The position numbers and the translations under genes are program-made. Of a stretch of 64,000 nucleotides of DNA, positions 41,172-50,567 are shown one piece after another. Origin of the DNA: Limnobaculum allomyrinae (GTDB taxonomy: Bacteria; Pseudomonadota; Gammaproteobacteria; Enterobacterales; Enterobacteriaceae). The notes under the pieces were generated by a model. It saw nothing but the letters and a program-made list of their open reading frames with translations, was not told the origin of the DNA and did no database searches. Position 1 is the stretch's first letter, and the number at the start of each line of letters is the position of its first letter. The DNA lies in the NCBI RefSeq assembly GCF_016649425.1, contig NZ_JADRCR010000002.1:735131-799130 (forward strand), written 5' to 3'.

Positions 41172-43445
41172 ATGGATACCGGATTATATTTCTCATGCAA
41201 AATTGGCAGCCTGCCTGAAGCAACGTTTGATGTGGTGGATTTTACGCTGGAAGAGGCGTTGTCGACGTTATTTACATTAGAATTAACCGTTGCCAGTAAT
41301 GACGCCAGTATTGATATGGATGAGCAGTTGCTGCAAAAAGCCTCGTTAACCGTGATGGTCGATGGCGTAGTAAAGCGCACTGTTAACGGTATTGTGGCTG
41401 CAGCTTTTCAGGGTGATAGCGGCTTTAAACGCACTTATTATAACTTTATTATTCGCCCGGAAATGTGGTTATTGACGTTGGTGCAGGATAATCGGATTTT
41501 CCATTTTAAATCTATCCCTGACATCCTTGATGAAATTCTTAAAAAACATAATGTTCGTGTTGAATCCAAACTGATTGATAACCATAAACAGTGGGAATAT
41601 ACCACTCAACGTAATGAAACTGACTACGACTTCTTCTGTCGGCTTGCGGCAGAAGAAGGTATTGTTTTCTGGTTTGAAGAAAACAGCATGTTCTATAGCG
41701 ATAGTCGCACCGGAATGAAGGGTGGAGAAACATTGCTATATAACGCACATATTCAGAGCGCCAGCAGGGAAGCCGTTATTCACCGCTTACGGTATGGGGC
41801 CAAAATGACGCCAAATGCGGTGCATTTGAAGGATTATAAATTTTCTCATCCTGATGTCGGTTTAGATTTCAAAACCAAGAATCTGAAAAAACGTCCGGCC
41901 TTCACCGTATACGATAGTTATGGTCGTTACGACGACGACGGCGTTGCTCAGCAATACGCTAAATATCGCTTAGAAGCTTATCAGGCAGATAGCCTGTCAG
42001 GTAAGGCTGAGAGCAATACGATTCAGATGATGCCGGGTAAGATTTTCACTATTGCTGAGCATTCCAATGCGGCACTGAATGATTCGTGGCAAGTGGTTAA
42101 TATTGTTCACAAAGGTTCATTACCGCAGTCCGTAGCCGATGAATCGGTGGATAAGGTTGCAGCGATTACTAACAGTTTTACGTTTATTCCCGGTTCTGTG
42201 GACTGGCGAGCCCCATTTATTGCCAAACCTACCGTATATGGTGATGAAACAGCTACAGTTGTAGGGCCTGCGGGAGAAGAGATTTACGTTAATGAATATG
42301 GTCAGGTAAAGATTCATTTTCACTGGAATAAGTACGATGCTCCTGATGAGAATGCATCCTGCTGGGTGCGTACCAGTCAGGCCTGGAATGGTGATGGTTT
42401 TGGCATGATGGCCATTCCACGTATCGGACAGGAAGTGGTCATCACCTATATTAATGGTGATATTGACCAACCAATGGTTCTTGGTACCTCTTATAACGGT
42501 AAAAATAGCCCTCCGCTGGATTTACCCGCGGCAAAAACGCAAACATCATTTAAATCCAAGACTCATAAAGGCGGTGGATTTAATGAGCTAAGATTCGAAG
42601 ATTCCGACGGTCAACAGCAGTTATTTATGCATGCACAAAGAGATATGAATACCAGCGTGCGTAATAACCGAACAACTGATGTTGATATGGACCATACGGA
42701 AAATATTGGTCAACACCAGACCGTTAATGTCACTGCTAACCAAAGCACTACCGTAGGCGGTAATCAGAGTATTGATGTTACGGGAGATCGTACCGATCAC
42801 GTAGTTAAAAATGAAACAACCAACATTGATATTAACCAGACGCTTACAGTCGGTGGCGATCAGTCTATTACGGTAACTAAAAACCGTACTGATAACGTCA
42901 ATATTAACGAGACCGTTGAAATCGGCGCTAATCAGGATACGACTATCAAAGGGAACCATACGGTTAAGGTGTTAGGTAAACAGAATATTACGGTTACCGG
43001 TGCGGAAAATACCACGTATAAAAATCTGCACAATTTTACCGTTAACGGTAACCACGATGCCAAATTCCTCTCTAATCAAGTTCTGCTGGTGCAGGGAACT
43101 CAAACTACAACGGTAAATGGAACTAAAACCGCCACTATTCATGGGTTAATGACGGAAAACTTTCAGGCATCCCACAATATGAATGTGACAGGAAGCCAGA
43201 CTATTGTGGTTACGGCAGCACAAAATCTCCAGTCTAAAACGCTTACCATCACCGCAGCAGACCAAATTGTTATCGGTTGCGGCAGTTCTCAAATCACCAT
43301 GGATTCCGCCGGGAATATTCAAATCATGGGTGTGAAAATCACCGTAGTCGGTCAGAGCGAATGCAGCACCGTGGCGCCGAAAGTTCACTCCAATGGAACC
43401 GCTGAGAATATTGTTGAAGGTGCTGTAGTGAAGCTGAATCCGTAA
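41172..43445 (+). CDS. vgrG: VgrG (TssI), T6SS spike protein
   Basis: A 757-residue VgrG. The gp27-like N-terminal hub covers about 1-350 (LYFSCKIGSLPEATFDVVDF, YDFFCRLAAEEGIVFWFEE). The gp5-like OB domain has VNEYGQVKIHFHWNKYD, CWVRTSQAWNGDGFGMMAIPRIGQEVVITYINGD and PMVLGTSYNG. A long C-terminal needle follows, made of short beta-helix repeats of the type NxTTVGGNQSI/DVTGDRTDHV/NETTNIDINQT (about residues 495-680). It ends VEGAVVKLNP with no fused effector domain, so cargo must be carried by the separate PAAR-Rhs protein. A GGATG-type ribosome site is weak. It is followed 48 bp later by the adaptor candidate. Confidence 0.95.
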   Translation: MDTGLYFSCKIGSLPEATFDVVDFTLEEALSTLFTLELTVASNDASIDMDEQLLQKASLTVMVDGVVKRTVNGIVAAAFQGDSGFKRTYYNFIIRPEMWLLTLVQDNRIFHFKSIPDILDEILKKHNVRVESKLIDNHKQWEYTTQRNETDYDFFCRLAAEEGIVFWFEENSMFYSDSRTGMKGGETLLYNAHIQSASREAVIHRLRYGAKMTPNAVHLKDYKFSHPDVGLDFKTKNLKKRPAFTVYDSYGRYDDDGVAQQYAKYRLEAYQADSLSGKAESNTIQMMPGKIFTIAEHSNAALNDSWQVVNIVHKGSLPQSVADESVDKVAAITNSFTFIPGSVDWRAPFIAKPTVYGDETATVVGPAGEEIYVNEYGQVKIHFHWNKYDAPDENASCWVRTSQAWNGDGFGMMAIPRIGQEVVITYINGDIDQPMVLGTSYNGKNSPPLDLPAAKTQTSFKSKTHKGGGFNELRFEDSDGQQQLFMHAQRDMNTSVRNNRTTDVDMDHTENIGQHQTVNVTANQSTTVGGNQSIDVTGDRTDHVVKNETTNIDINQTLTVGGDQSITVTKNRTDNVNINETVEIGANQDTTIKGNHTVKVLGKQNITVTGAENTTYKNLHNFTVNGNHDAKFLSNQVLLVQGTQTTTVNGTKTATIHGLMTENFQASHNMNVTGSQTIVVTAAQNLQSKTLTITAADQIVIGCGSSQITMDSAGNIQIMGVKITVVGQSECSTVAPKVHSNGTAENIVEGAVVKLNP

Positions 43446-43492
43446 CGGATGAAGGGTAATTAGCCGGAAATAAGTATAAAAGGAATTGAACA

Positions 43493-44821
43493 ATGGATAG
43501 TTGGCAACCTTCAAACCCGGTAGAACGTCGCTTTATGCTGGCGCATGAAGATGCTTTGGCATTTGCGGAGCAACCACAGGCCAAGTTGCTCTATTGGCAA
43601 GCTAATGAGGACGATCTCCATCTGATTAATACCTATTTTCAAGTCCAGCAGGAAAATGGGTGCTGCACCATGCAATTTGCTGATGATTTTTTGTCTGGCG
43701 ATAAGTATGCCGCTCTGATTGCTCAGAATATTATCAATTTTTATGACCAGCGACGCGATGGCTCTTTAGCTCAGGGAATTACCGCCGACTGGCAGGTGCC
43801 AGTAAAAGAAAGCGGCACGACAGAGACACAGTATTTGTTGCAGATAGCCCATAGCCTTATGCAGCACCATCCCGATATTTTTCCCGGTTTTTTGTGGGTA
43901 TTCTCTCCGGGTAATTTAAAAAGCCTTAGCAAAATAGAATCCTGGTTAGATGATCTATTAACAGAAACGTTATCAGGGGAGTGGGCTTCCGAGCGTATTC
44001 GTTTTGTGGTGTACACCATGGAAACCGATCTCTTTTCTAAATTATCCGACAACTATCCTCAGGCTGTTTATCGGGTAAATGGCCAATATCATTGTGAAAA
44101 CGTTCCCAGAGAAATGATCGCAGAATCGAATGAACGTGGGGATAGCGGAAAATTTCGACGCCTTTTTGTTGAGCTGACCGAGACATTAAAAAATAACGAC
44201 CCCCAGCGTTTGGAGAATCTGTCTAAAGCGGCGCTAGCCATCACTAATAATGCCAGATGGTTTGATCAGAGTGTGGTGGTTCATCTGATAGGGGGGGCTG
44301 CTTATTTGAAATGGCAGGATAAAACACGTTCTTTGCAGGCCTATGGTGAGGCTCTGGCGTCGGCAGAGCAGGCAAAAGAAGAGGGGCATCCTGCCGGTAA
44401 TAAACTGATTGTTAATGCTCTTTTTGGTATTTGCAGCGTGTACTACATGAATAAAGAGTATGACATGGCCGCCAGCTATTACGATCGGATACCCGAATTC
44501 TCATTAGCGGATGCCGATTATATTTTGACGGTGGAAGCCAACAGAATGCGGGCAGAGTGTTGGGATAAGGCTAAAAGCCCGGCTAATGCTTTTAGTGCAG
44601 CCTTCGAAGGAGTTGATGCCGGGCTGAATATGGAACCGGAGTTACGTAAACAGAGTTCGTTACCGATTTTAACTCATTGGCTTTATAAGCATATTGGCCT
44701 GACTGATTGGCGCTATGGAGAAATGCGCGAGAAATTCGCTTCATTATATGGAGATGACTGGGAACAGTTTGTCAGCCTTGATCCGCTTAAATCATCTCAG
44801 GAAGAGGAGAAGAGAGTATGA
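43493..44821 (+). CDS. Putative VgrG-to-Rhs loading adaptor with TPR-like helices
   Basis: A 442-residue cytoplasmic protein with no signal peptide or membrane helix. I do not recognise a named family. The N-terminal half is mixed alpha/beta, with WQANEDDLHLINTYF and HHPDIFPGFLWVFSPGNL. The C-terminal half looks like helical tetratricopeptide-type repeats (VVVHLIGGAAYLKWQDKTRSLQAYGEALASAEQ, ALFGICSVYYMNKEYDMAASYYDRI). It sits exactly between vgrG and the PAAR-Rhs gene and overlaps the rhs start by 4 bp (ATGA). Effector-specific chaperones or adaptors (Tap/DUF4123, EagR/DUF1795) occupy this slot in other T6SS islands, and neither of those is present here. The context therefore suggests an Rhs-loading adaptor of a different family. 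The function is inferred from position only. Confidence 0.55.
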   Translation: MDSWQPSNPVERRFMLAHEDALAFAEQPQAKLLYWQANEDDLHLINTYFQVQQENGCCTMQFADDFLSGDKYAALIAQNIINFYDQRRDGSLAQGITADWQVPVKESGTTETQYLLQIAHSLMQHHPDIFPGFLWVFSPGNLKSLSKIESWLDDLLTETLSGEWASERIRFVVYTMETDLFSKLSDNYPQAVYRVNGQYHCENVPREMIAESNERGDSGKFRRLFVELTETLKNNDPQRLENLSKAALAITNNARWFDQSVVVHLIGGAAYLKWQDKTRSLQAYGEALASAEQAKEEGHPAGNKLIVNALFGICSVYYMNKEYDMAASYYDRIPEFSLADADYILTVEANRMRAECWDKAKSPANAFSAAFEGVDAGLNMEPELRKQSSLPILTHWLYKHIGLTDWRYGEMREKFASLYGDDWEQFVSLDPLKSSQEEEKRV

Positions 44822-47800
44822 GTGTTCTGGCATCAACGCACTTATCCCCCGTTGTCGGGGTGGATGTTCATATGGTGAACGTTCCTGCACCGGCTCCTAT
44901 TCCTCATCCTCATGTTGGTGTTGTTCTGGATTTCCGTGAGTTGGTCAATGGCGCTAAATCCTTTGTGGGTTCACTGGTGATGAATTTCGTTCAGGAGAAT
45001 GTTCCTGCGGAGATCATGGAAAAGGTTGGGCAGGCACAAGAGGCGCTGGCGCTGGCCAATGCCATCAGAAAAGGAGATCTCAAGTCAGCAGCAGGTCAGG
45101 TCGGCGGAAAAATCTGGAACAGTGAAGCCGTACAGGGCAACCCAATGGTTAAATCTGCACTTGGTGCAGTGAACTCGGTGAAAGATGCATTGGGAGCCGG
45201 TGTCGGGCAGGGCGGCGGTTCTGATAGGCCCGTATTGGTCAATAACCTGATGCGCGCTACGGTAGGCACCAATTCACGCCATATTCCAGGGTTACATTTC
45301 CCATTAGGGGCAGGCTACGCCCAAAAATTACCTTCCTGTGATGCTGAAGCTTTTATGGGAAGTAAAACCGTGATTGTTAACGGTGATCCTTTTTCCTATC
45401 TGGCGCTTCCTTCATTAAGCTGTTGGTTTGTTGGCATGTTACCTACCAGCAAGAATGCAGCTCATACGCAGAGAAGGGAGCTTTCATTACCTACGGCGGT
45501 AACGCTTCCTATTCCTGTTGGCCGTCCGGTTCTGGTTGGCGGCCCGCCAACGCTCAATTTCCTGGCGATAGCATTGGCGTTGTTTAAAGCATTTCGTGGT
45601 TCCAAACTGGCTAAAAAACTGTTTTCAAAATTACCGTCGGGCTTTATTAAATGTAAAATTTTTGATGCTGAACCAGTGAATTCGATTACTGGTGAAGTGA
45701 TTGTTCAGCAAAATGATTTTGAAGTAGATGGCCGCTTCCCACTGATTTGGGATCGCTATTATTCAGGCCATCAGGCCTATGATGGTGCAATTGGTCATAT
45801 CTGGCTAACACCGGCGGATATTCACCTCGCTTTGGTAGTCACTGAGGGTGTTTTAGGGGCGATAGCTCAGTTTCCCGATCATAAAACCGCTTTTGAGATG
45901 CTTCCTGCTTATGAAGGCTGGGAACATCATAGTCTGGACTGGCAGCAAGGGCACGCCATCTATCGTTTGAACAATCAACTGATTTTAAGAACCAGAGAAG
46001 GGGTTGAGTATCATTTTCCACTATCGGGTGACTGGTTACACCGGGTAGAGCAGTTAGAAGACAATGAGCAGTTATCCCTGTGGTTTAGCCGAATGGAAGA
46101 TCTGAACGGCAACGGCTGGCGTTTCGAACGGGATAAGCAGCAACAGCTTCAGCAGTTGGTGGAGTATTGTCTTGAAGGGGATACCGGACGCCATATTGTG
46201 TGTCACCATGAAGGGCGATACTTAACCGATTTGGTGTTATATGAAAGTGCCGCGGATAATGCCGGGGTGCTGCTGGCGGGGTATCGGCAGGATAATCACG
46301 GCGATATGGTGTCAGTTCTGGACGCTCATCAACAGTCATATGATTTTGAATATATTGATAACCACCAGATGGTGCGTCATACCGACCGCAATGATTTGTC
46401 GTTTTACTATGCCTATACTCTGCATGAAGATCAGATCCTTCGGGTGCATCGTGCCTGGGGGGATCATGGTCTGTTTGATTACCGGTTTGTCTACCATCCT
46501 GAGCGTCAGGAGACGTTAATTACCGACTCCCTTGGTCATACCACCATTCTGCAATATGACGAACGGCAACTTCCTTTAGTTCGAATCGATCCGTTGGGAG
46601 GCGTTAAATCCTATCAATACGACGGTCAACAACGAGGAATATCGGAAATTGATCCGGGTGGTAACAAAACCGAATGGGAATATGACCAGTGGGCAAACAT
46701 TGTCAGCCGCCGTTACCCTGACGGAAGCGGTATCAGTATTCGCTATGATGAGAGAAATAAGCCGATTGAGATTGTTGATGCTGAAAATCAGCGTTGGCAG
46801 CAGCAGTGGAATGATAAAGGTAATCTGATTAGCCAGAAGACCCCACTGGGTCAGGAAAGTTGGTATAGCTATGATGCACTGGGACAACTGGTAGAAGTCC
46901 ATCGTGGTCGTCAGCAGACAACGCTGACGTATGATGAATTAGGTTTTATTCGCCAGCTTCAGGATATTGCCGGGCGAGCAATTGATTTCCAGTTTGACCG
47001 TTTTGGTCATTTGCAAAAACGTCGGCTGGCTAACGGTGATGAAACTCGCTATCAGTATGATAAAAAAGGGCGTTTGATTTCATGCCAGTTAGAGGACGGC
47101 GAGTTTATTAGCTGCCGCTACGATGATGAAGATAACCTGATTGAGTACCGCGATCGCGGTAAGAAAGTGACTAAGTTTGCCTATTTTGGTCAGGGGCGGC
47201 TGTCGCAGCAGACATTGCCGGACGGTAATACACTTCAATATCACTACAATACCGAAGAACAGCTAATTGGCGTCACCAATCAGCGTGGTGAACGCTGGCA
47301 GTTAAATCGTGATGCGGTTGGTCGCCTGATAGAAGAACGGGACTATTGGGGGAAAGCGCGTACTTACCATTATGATGAGGCGGGCTATTTAACTCAAAGC
47401 CTTAATCCGTTAGGCCAGTTACTGGCGGTTACCTGTGACCGAATGGGACGGATTGTCAGTAAAGCTCCGCATGGGCAGCCGGAAAAGACGGAAACCTACG
47501 CTTATAACAAACGGGGTCAATTGACTCTGGCGAAGAACCAGCATTGCGAAGTGACGCGTCAATATAATCAAATTGGCATGTTAATTCTGGAGAATCAGCA
47601 ACAACAGGATGTGACGGCTCGTCTTGAGTATGTATATAACCTGTCTGGTCAGCTAACAGAGCAACATCATCAGTTACGGCATCACAGTCAGTCAAAAGAA
47701 ACGGCGTTTAACCAGGCACTACGTTTTGAATATAACGAGCTGGGACAACTTATCCGCCAGCAGGTGGATGACCATGCGCCAGTCGAATTTGGCTTTGATG

Positions 47801-48642
47801 AAATTGGCCGCCTTACCAGCCAGAAACAGAGCGAAGCCGTTACCTCGACCTTTGAATACACCAAAGCAGGGCAACTAAAACGCCAGAGCCTGCACCGTAG
47901 CGGCAGCGTCCACAGTGACTCCATTGATTACCACTATGACGTGTCGGGTAATCTGGTGATGCGCAGCGATAGTCGTGGAGGAACCGACCGTTATATCTAC
48001 GATGTGTTGGGGCAGATAACCCGCCACAGCAATCCAATGGGTGAGATCCACGATTATGTGTATAACGCGAACGGCGATCGGTTTGTCGAAAAAGAGAACC
48101 CGGAAGGCCAGCGTGAACTGACCTTTAACGACGGTATGCGATATCGTCTGAATCAGGCAGGCCAGCTGATTGTGCGTGAGGATGGCGAACGAAGCGATCG
48201 TCTGGAGTGGGATGAGAATGAGTGCCTGAGCGGATTTTATCGTACCGGAGAGCGGGGTGAACGTTATCAGTATCATTATGATGCGTTAAGGCGACGTATC
48301 CGTAAAACCTGTATCAATATGAATGATCGGGTTGAGAAGATTACCTATTTTATCTGGGACGGAGACGCGCTGGCGGCAGAAGTCAGCTTCTCGCCAATGG
48401 CGATAGGGGCGAATGCCAAACTGGATAGCCGTTTCTTTGTCTATTATCTGAATACCTTTGAACCGCTGGTGCTACAGTGCAAACAGCAGGGCATCGGCAG
48501 TCTGGCTCCACCGGAAGAGACCGGTTACTATTTTTATCAGAACGATCCGAATGGGATGCCGTTGCGGTTATATGATGCAGAGGGTGAAATTGCCTGGAGC
48601 GCGCACTACACCGCATTTGGCGGGATCGACTGGATGAAATAA
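44818..48642 (+). CDS. rhs: PAAR-like Rhs core protein, stops just before its toxin tip
   Basis: A 1,274-residue Rhs protein. The N-terminal pre-PAAR segment (PHPHVGVVLDFRELVNG) precedes a PAAR-like domain (RHIPGLHFPLGAGYAQKLPSC, MGSKTVIVNGDPFSYLALPSLSCW, VGRPVLVGGPP), which would cap the VgrG needle. Residues 285-1270 are the Rhs shell with DAEPVNSITGEVI, DFEVDGRFPLIWDRYYSG and dozens of YD repeats such as YDELGFIRQLQDIAGR. In an intact Rhs this cage encloses a C-terminal toxin released by self-cleavage at a DPxGL motif. Here the frame ends at TAA (48640-48642) after GGIDWMK, and the conserved tail continues in the -1 frame (48639-49199). As read, the core is made without its toxin. The start overlaps the adaptor stop (ATGA). 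Confidence 0.93.
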   Translation: MSVLASTHLSPVVGVDVHMVNVPAPAPIPHPHVGVVLDFRELVNGAKSFVGSLVMNFVQENVPAEIMEKVGQAQEALALANAIRKGDLKSAAGQVGGKIWNSEAVQGNPMVKSALGAVNSVKDALGAGVGQGGGSDRPVLVNNLMRATVGTNSRHIPGLHFPLGAGYAQKLPSCDAEAFMGSKTVIVNGDPFSYLALPSLSCWFVGMLPTSKNAAHTQRRELSLPTAVTLPIPVGRPVLVGGPPTLNFLAIALALFKAFRGSKLAKKLFSKLPSGFIKCKIFDAEPVNSITGEVIVQQNDFEVDGRFPLIWDRYYSGHQAYDGAIGHIWLTPADIHLALVVTEGVLGAIAQFPDHKTAFEMLPAYEGWEHHSLDWQQGHAIYRLNNQLILRTREGVEYHFPLSGDWLHRVEQLEDNEQLSLWFSRMEDLNGNGWRFERDKQQQLQQLVEYCLEGDTGRHIVCHHEGRYLTDLVLYESAADNAGVLLAGYRQDNHGDMVSVLDAHQQSYDFEYIDNHQMVRHTDRNDLSFYYAYTLHEDQILRVHRAWGDHGLFDYRFVYHPERQETLITDSLGHTTILQYDERQLPLVRIDPLGGVKSYQYDGQQRGISEIDPGGNKTEWEYDQWANIVSRRYPDGSGISIRYDERNKPIEIVDAENQRWQQQWNDKGNLISQKTPLGQESWYSYDALGQLVEVHRGRQQTTLTYDELGFIRQLQDIAGRAIDFQFDRFGHLQKRRLANGDETRYQYDKKGRLISCQLEDGEFISCRYDDEDNLIEYRDRGKKVTKFAYFGQGRLSQQTLPDGNTLQYHYNTEEQLIGVTNQRGERWQLNRDAVGRLIEERDYWGKARTYHYDEAGYLTQSLNPLGQLLAVTCDRMGRIVSKAPHGQPEKTETYAYNKRGQLTLAKNQHCEVTRQYNQIGMLILENQQQQDVTARLEYVYNLSGQLTEQHHQLRHHSQSKETAFNQALRFEYNELGQLIRQQVDDHAPVEFGFDEIGRLTSQKQSEAVTSTFEYTKAGQLKRQSLHRSGSVHSDSIDYHYDVSGNLVMRSDSRGGTDRYIYDVLGQITRHSNPMGEIHDYVYNANGDRFVEKENPEGQRELTFNDGMRYRLNQAGQLIVREDGERSDRLEWDENECLSGFYRTGERGERYQYHYDALRRRIRKTCINMNDRVEKITYFIWDGDALAAEVSFSPMAIGANAKLDSRFFVYYLNTFEPLVLQCKQQGIGSLAPPEETGYYFYQNDPNGMPLRLYDAEGEIAWSAHYTAFGGIDWMK

Positions 48643-49199
48643 ACGTTCAACAACCGCTACGACTTCAGGGCCAGTATTTTGATGAAGAGAGTGGTTTACA
48701 CTATAACCGACATCGTTATTATGATCCGCGCACGGGAATTTTTGTTTGTCAGGATCCGATTGGGTTGGTTGGGGGGATTAATCCTTATCAGTTTGTTCCT
48801 AATACCTTAATGTGGACTGATCCTCTGGGATTAGCTTTTATACCTGTAGAACTTACGGAAGGTACAATTTATCGTGGTGCATCTGGTACCGCTTCTAGCG
48901 TAACTCCTAGGCCAGGAACAGATGATGTTAGAAAAGATAAGCCACCTGGATTATCTGCCGCTTTAACAACCGATAAGTTAAGTCCTGGGGACAAATATGT
49001 AGAACTTGATGTTGCAACATTGCGAGCTGGTGGGCTTGAAGTAATCAATGATAAAGCCGATGGTCATGTAACGATCCGGTTGCCCGATGACCCAGAAGAT
49101 GAAAAATTGAAGGAGTGGGCAGCTACAAGAGGTGATGAAGAAAACCATGATGCCACTAGTTGTGTACTTAGTAGTGTTACAGGAAAAGGCAAGAAATGA
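48639..49199 (+). CDS. Out-of-frame Rhs C-terminal tip 1: conserved tail plus unrecognised toxin
   Basis: From the Rhs stop, the -1 frame reads INVQQPLRLQGQYFDEESG, LHYNRHRYYDPRTGIF, QDPIGLVGG and, 17 residues later, DPLGL. These are the two cleavage-site motifs of Rhs proteins. A toxin module of about 121 residues follows from about 48834: IPVELTEGTIYRGASG, PRPGTDDVRKDKPPGLSAAL, KYVELDVATLRAGGLEV, DGHVTIRLPDD and SCVLSSVTGKGKK. I recognise no family. The YRG, GLS and YVELD elements loosely recall an R-S-E ADP-ribosyltransferase order, but that is weak. No good start codon or ribosome site exists for this frame alone, so production needs a frameshift or a repair. It ends in an ATGA overlap with its immunity gene. 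Confidence 0.65.
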   Translation: MNVQQPLRLQGQYFDEESGLHYNRHRYYDPRTGIFVCQDPIGLVGGINPYQFVPNTLMWTDPLGLAFIPVELTEGTIYRGASGTASSVTPRPGTDDVRKDKPPGLSAALTTDKLSPGDKYVELDVATLRAGGLEVINDKADGHVTIRLPDDPEDEKLKEWAATRGDEENHDATSCVLSSVTGKGKK

Positions 49200-49543
49200 G
49201 TAAACATGAAAATATATTGCGCACATTAATCGATATGTTTGAGAAAATATATGAAGAATTAAAAATTACGTTTCCTGAAATTCGTAAAAATGTGGGTGGT
49301 TATGAGTATAAAAAAGATAATTTCACAGTCTATATATCAATTTTTCCGAATGAAATAGAGGTTGTCGCTGAGTTATCCTTTCTTGATGGTGATTATTTTT
49401 TAGATTTTAGTTTCTGTAATCCTGAGGGTGCTGTTTTGAAAGAGGGAAAGCATATTGAAGGTGATGAAACTAAAATATTGAAAGAGATAAAATATGAAGA
49501 AAGCGATATAAAAAAGAGTATTATATTTCTATTGTCTTGTTGA
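49196..49543 (+). CDS. Putative immunity protein for Rhs tip 1
   Basis: A 115-residue acidic cytoplasmic protein (MSKHENILRTLIDMFEKIY, YEYKKDNFTVYISIF, EVVAELSFLDGDYFLDFSF). Its ATG overlaps the toxin stop (ATGA), the usual toxin-immunity coupling. Base composition is much more AT-rich than the Rhs core, as expected for exchangeable tip cassettes. No known family is recognised. Role as immunity rests on position, size and overlap. Confidence 0.65.
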   Translation: MSKHENILRTLIDMFEKIYEELKITFPEIRKNVGGYEYKKDNFTVYISIFPNEIEVVAELSFLDGDYFLDFSFCNPEGAVLKEGKHIEGDETKILKEIKYEESDIKKSIIFLLSC

Positions 49544-49635
49544 TTTTTTTATTGGAATAGCTGGAGGAATATTTACTAAATCTTTCCAGTTTTATTAAAC
49601 CAAGCGCAATTAGAGTTGTTAATTAGGAATATATT

Positions 49636-49929
49636 ATGAATGAATATGAAACGTTTATTGATGCATTTTTAGATTTTGATGAAACTGTAAGATCTAACGA
49701 GGGTTTTAATGAGGTTAAATTTGAAATGGTATGTTCTTTACTAAGGAATTTAAAAGAACCTATTCAGAAAGCTCAATCTGTCCCGTTAAGTTTAGCCAGT
49801 GTATTTATTGACTTATATAGTGCAATAGAAAGCTCAGCATATAGACATAATGACGATATGAAAGAAAAAATTCTTTATGCAGCCGATAAATTAGCTGATA
49901 TTGCGCGAGATGTAGTATCTGAGTATTAA
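49636..49929 (+). CDS. Small acidic protein, possible second or orphan immunity protein
   Basis: A 97-residue helical, acidic protein (MNEYETFIDAFLDFDETVRS, KFEMVCSLLRNLKEPIQKAQ, DKLADIARDVVSEY). It is preceded by TAGGAAT and stands between the tip-1 immunity gene and the first duplicated Rhs fragment. It is AT-rich like its neighbour. No toxin lies directly upstream, so it may be an orphan immunity gene left from a displaced tip, or a helper of tip 1. No family is recognised. Confidence 0.55.
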   Translation: MNEYETFIDAFLDFDETVRSNEGFNEVKFEMVCSLLRNLKEPIQKAQSVPLSLASVFIDLYSAIESSAYRHNDDMKEKILYAADKLADIARDVVSEY

Positions 49930-49933
49930 ATAG

Positions 49934-49983
49934 GTATTGCCTGTCTTTGAGTCAATAATCTCAATCACAAAGACAGGCAATAC
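49934..49983. terminator. 16-bp perfect hairpin closing cassette 1
   Basis: Arms gtattgcctgtctttg (49934-49949) and caaagacaggcaatac (49968-49983) enclose an 18-nt loop, four bases after the stop of the 97-residue gene. There is no clear T-run. The right-arm core cacaaagacagg recurs at about 51509-51520, at the matching place after cassette 2, so it may be a cassette-associated element and not only a terminator. Confidence 0.6.
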
Positions 49984-50132
49984 ATAGATTTCTACATCTC
50001 CATTTCAACTGGAATTACTCATTATTCTTATTCAAGAGCAACTATTACAGACTGGCAGGAGTGAAACTTGGTTTCTTCAAGTTAATTCCTTTTCTGGTGA
50101 AGACTAGCGTGTTCTGAATAAAAGATGGTGAT

Positions 50133-50567
50133 GGACGCGCTGGTCGCAGAAGTTAGTTTCTCACCGATGGCGACAGGAGCGAATGCCAAACTGGATAGCC
50201 GGTTCTTTGTCTATTATCTGAATACCTTTGAACCGCTGGTGCTACAGTGCAAACAGCAGGGCATCGGCAGTCTGGCTCCACCGGAAGAGACCGGTTACTA
50301 TTTTTATCAGAACGATCCGAATGGGATGCCGTTGCGGTTATATGATGCAGAGGGTGAAATTGCCAGGAGCGCGCACTACACCGCATTTGGCGGGATCGAC
50401 TGGATGAAATAAACGTTCAACAACCGCTACGACTTCAGGGCCAGTATTTTGATGAAGAGAGTGGTTTACACTATAACCGACATCGTTATTATGATCCGCG
50501 CACGGGAATTTTTGTTTGTCAGGATCCGATTGGGTTGGTTGGGGGGAGTAATCCTTATCAGTTTGCT
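50133..50567 (+). pseudogene. rhs: Duplicated Rhs core fragment 2
   Basis: Nearly identical to 48363-48797 of the main rhs gene at a constant offset of 1770 bp, beginning at the DALxAEVSFSPMA codons and running past the DPIGL motif to NPYQF. It carries the same frame break (GGIDWMK-TAA, then -1 frame). Small substitutions (for example Trp to Arg near GEIARSAHYT) show it is an older copy. It has no PAAR or shell and cannot be a full effector. It is the typical homology handle in front of a displaced Rhs tip. Confidence 0.88.

Noticed and set aside
48630..48650. Programmed -1 frameshift at ATGAAATAAAC before the Rhs tip
   Set aside because: The sequence is not a standard X-XXY-YYZ slippery heptamer and no clear stimulatory hairpin follows. 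It is kept as an open question in the findings but not called.
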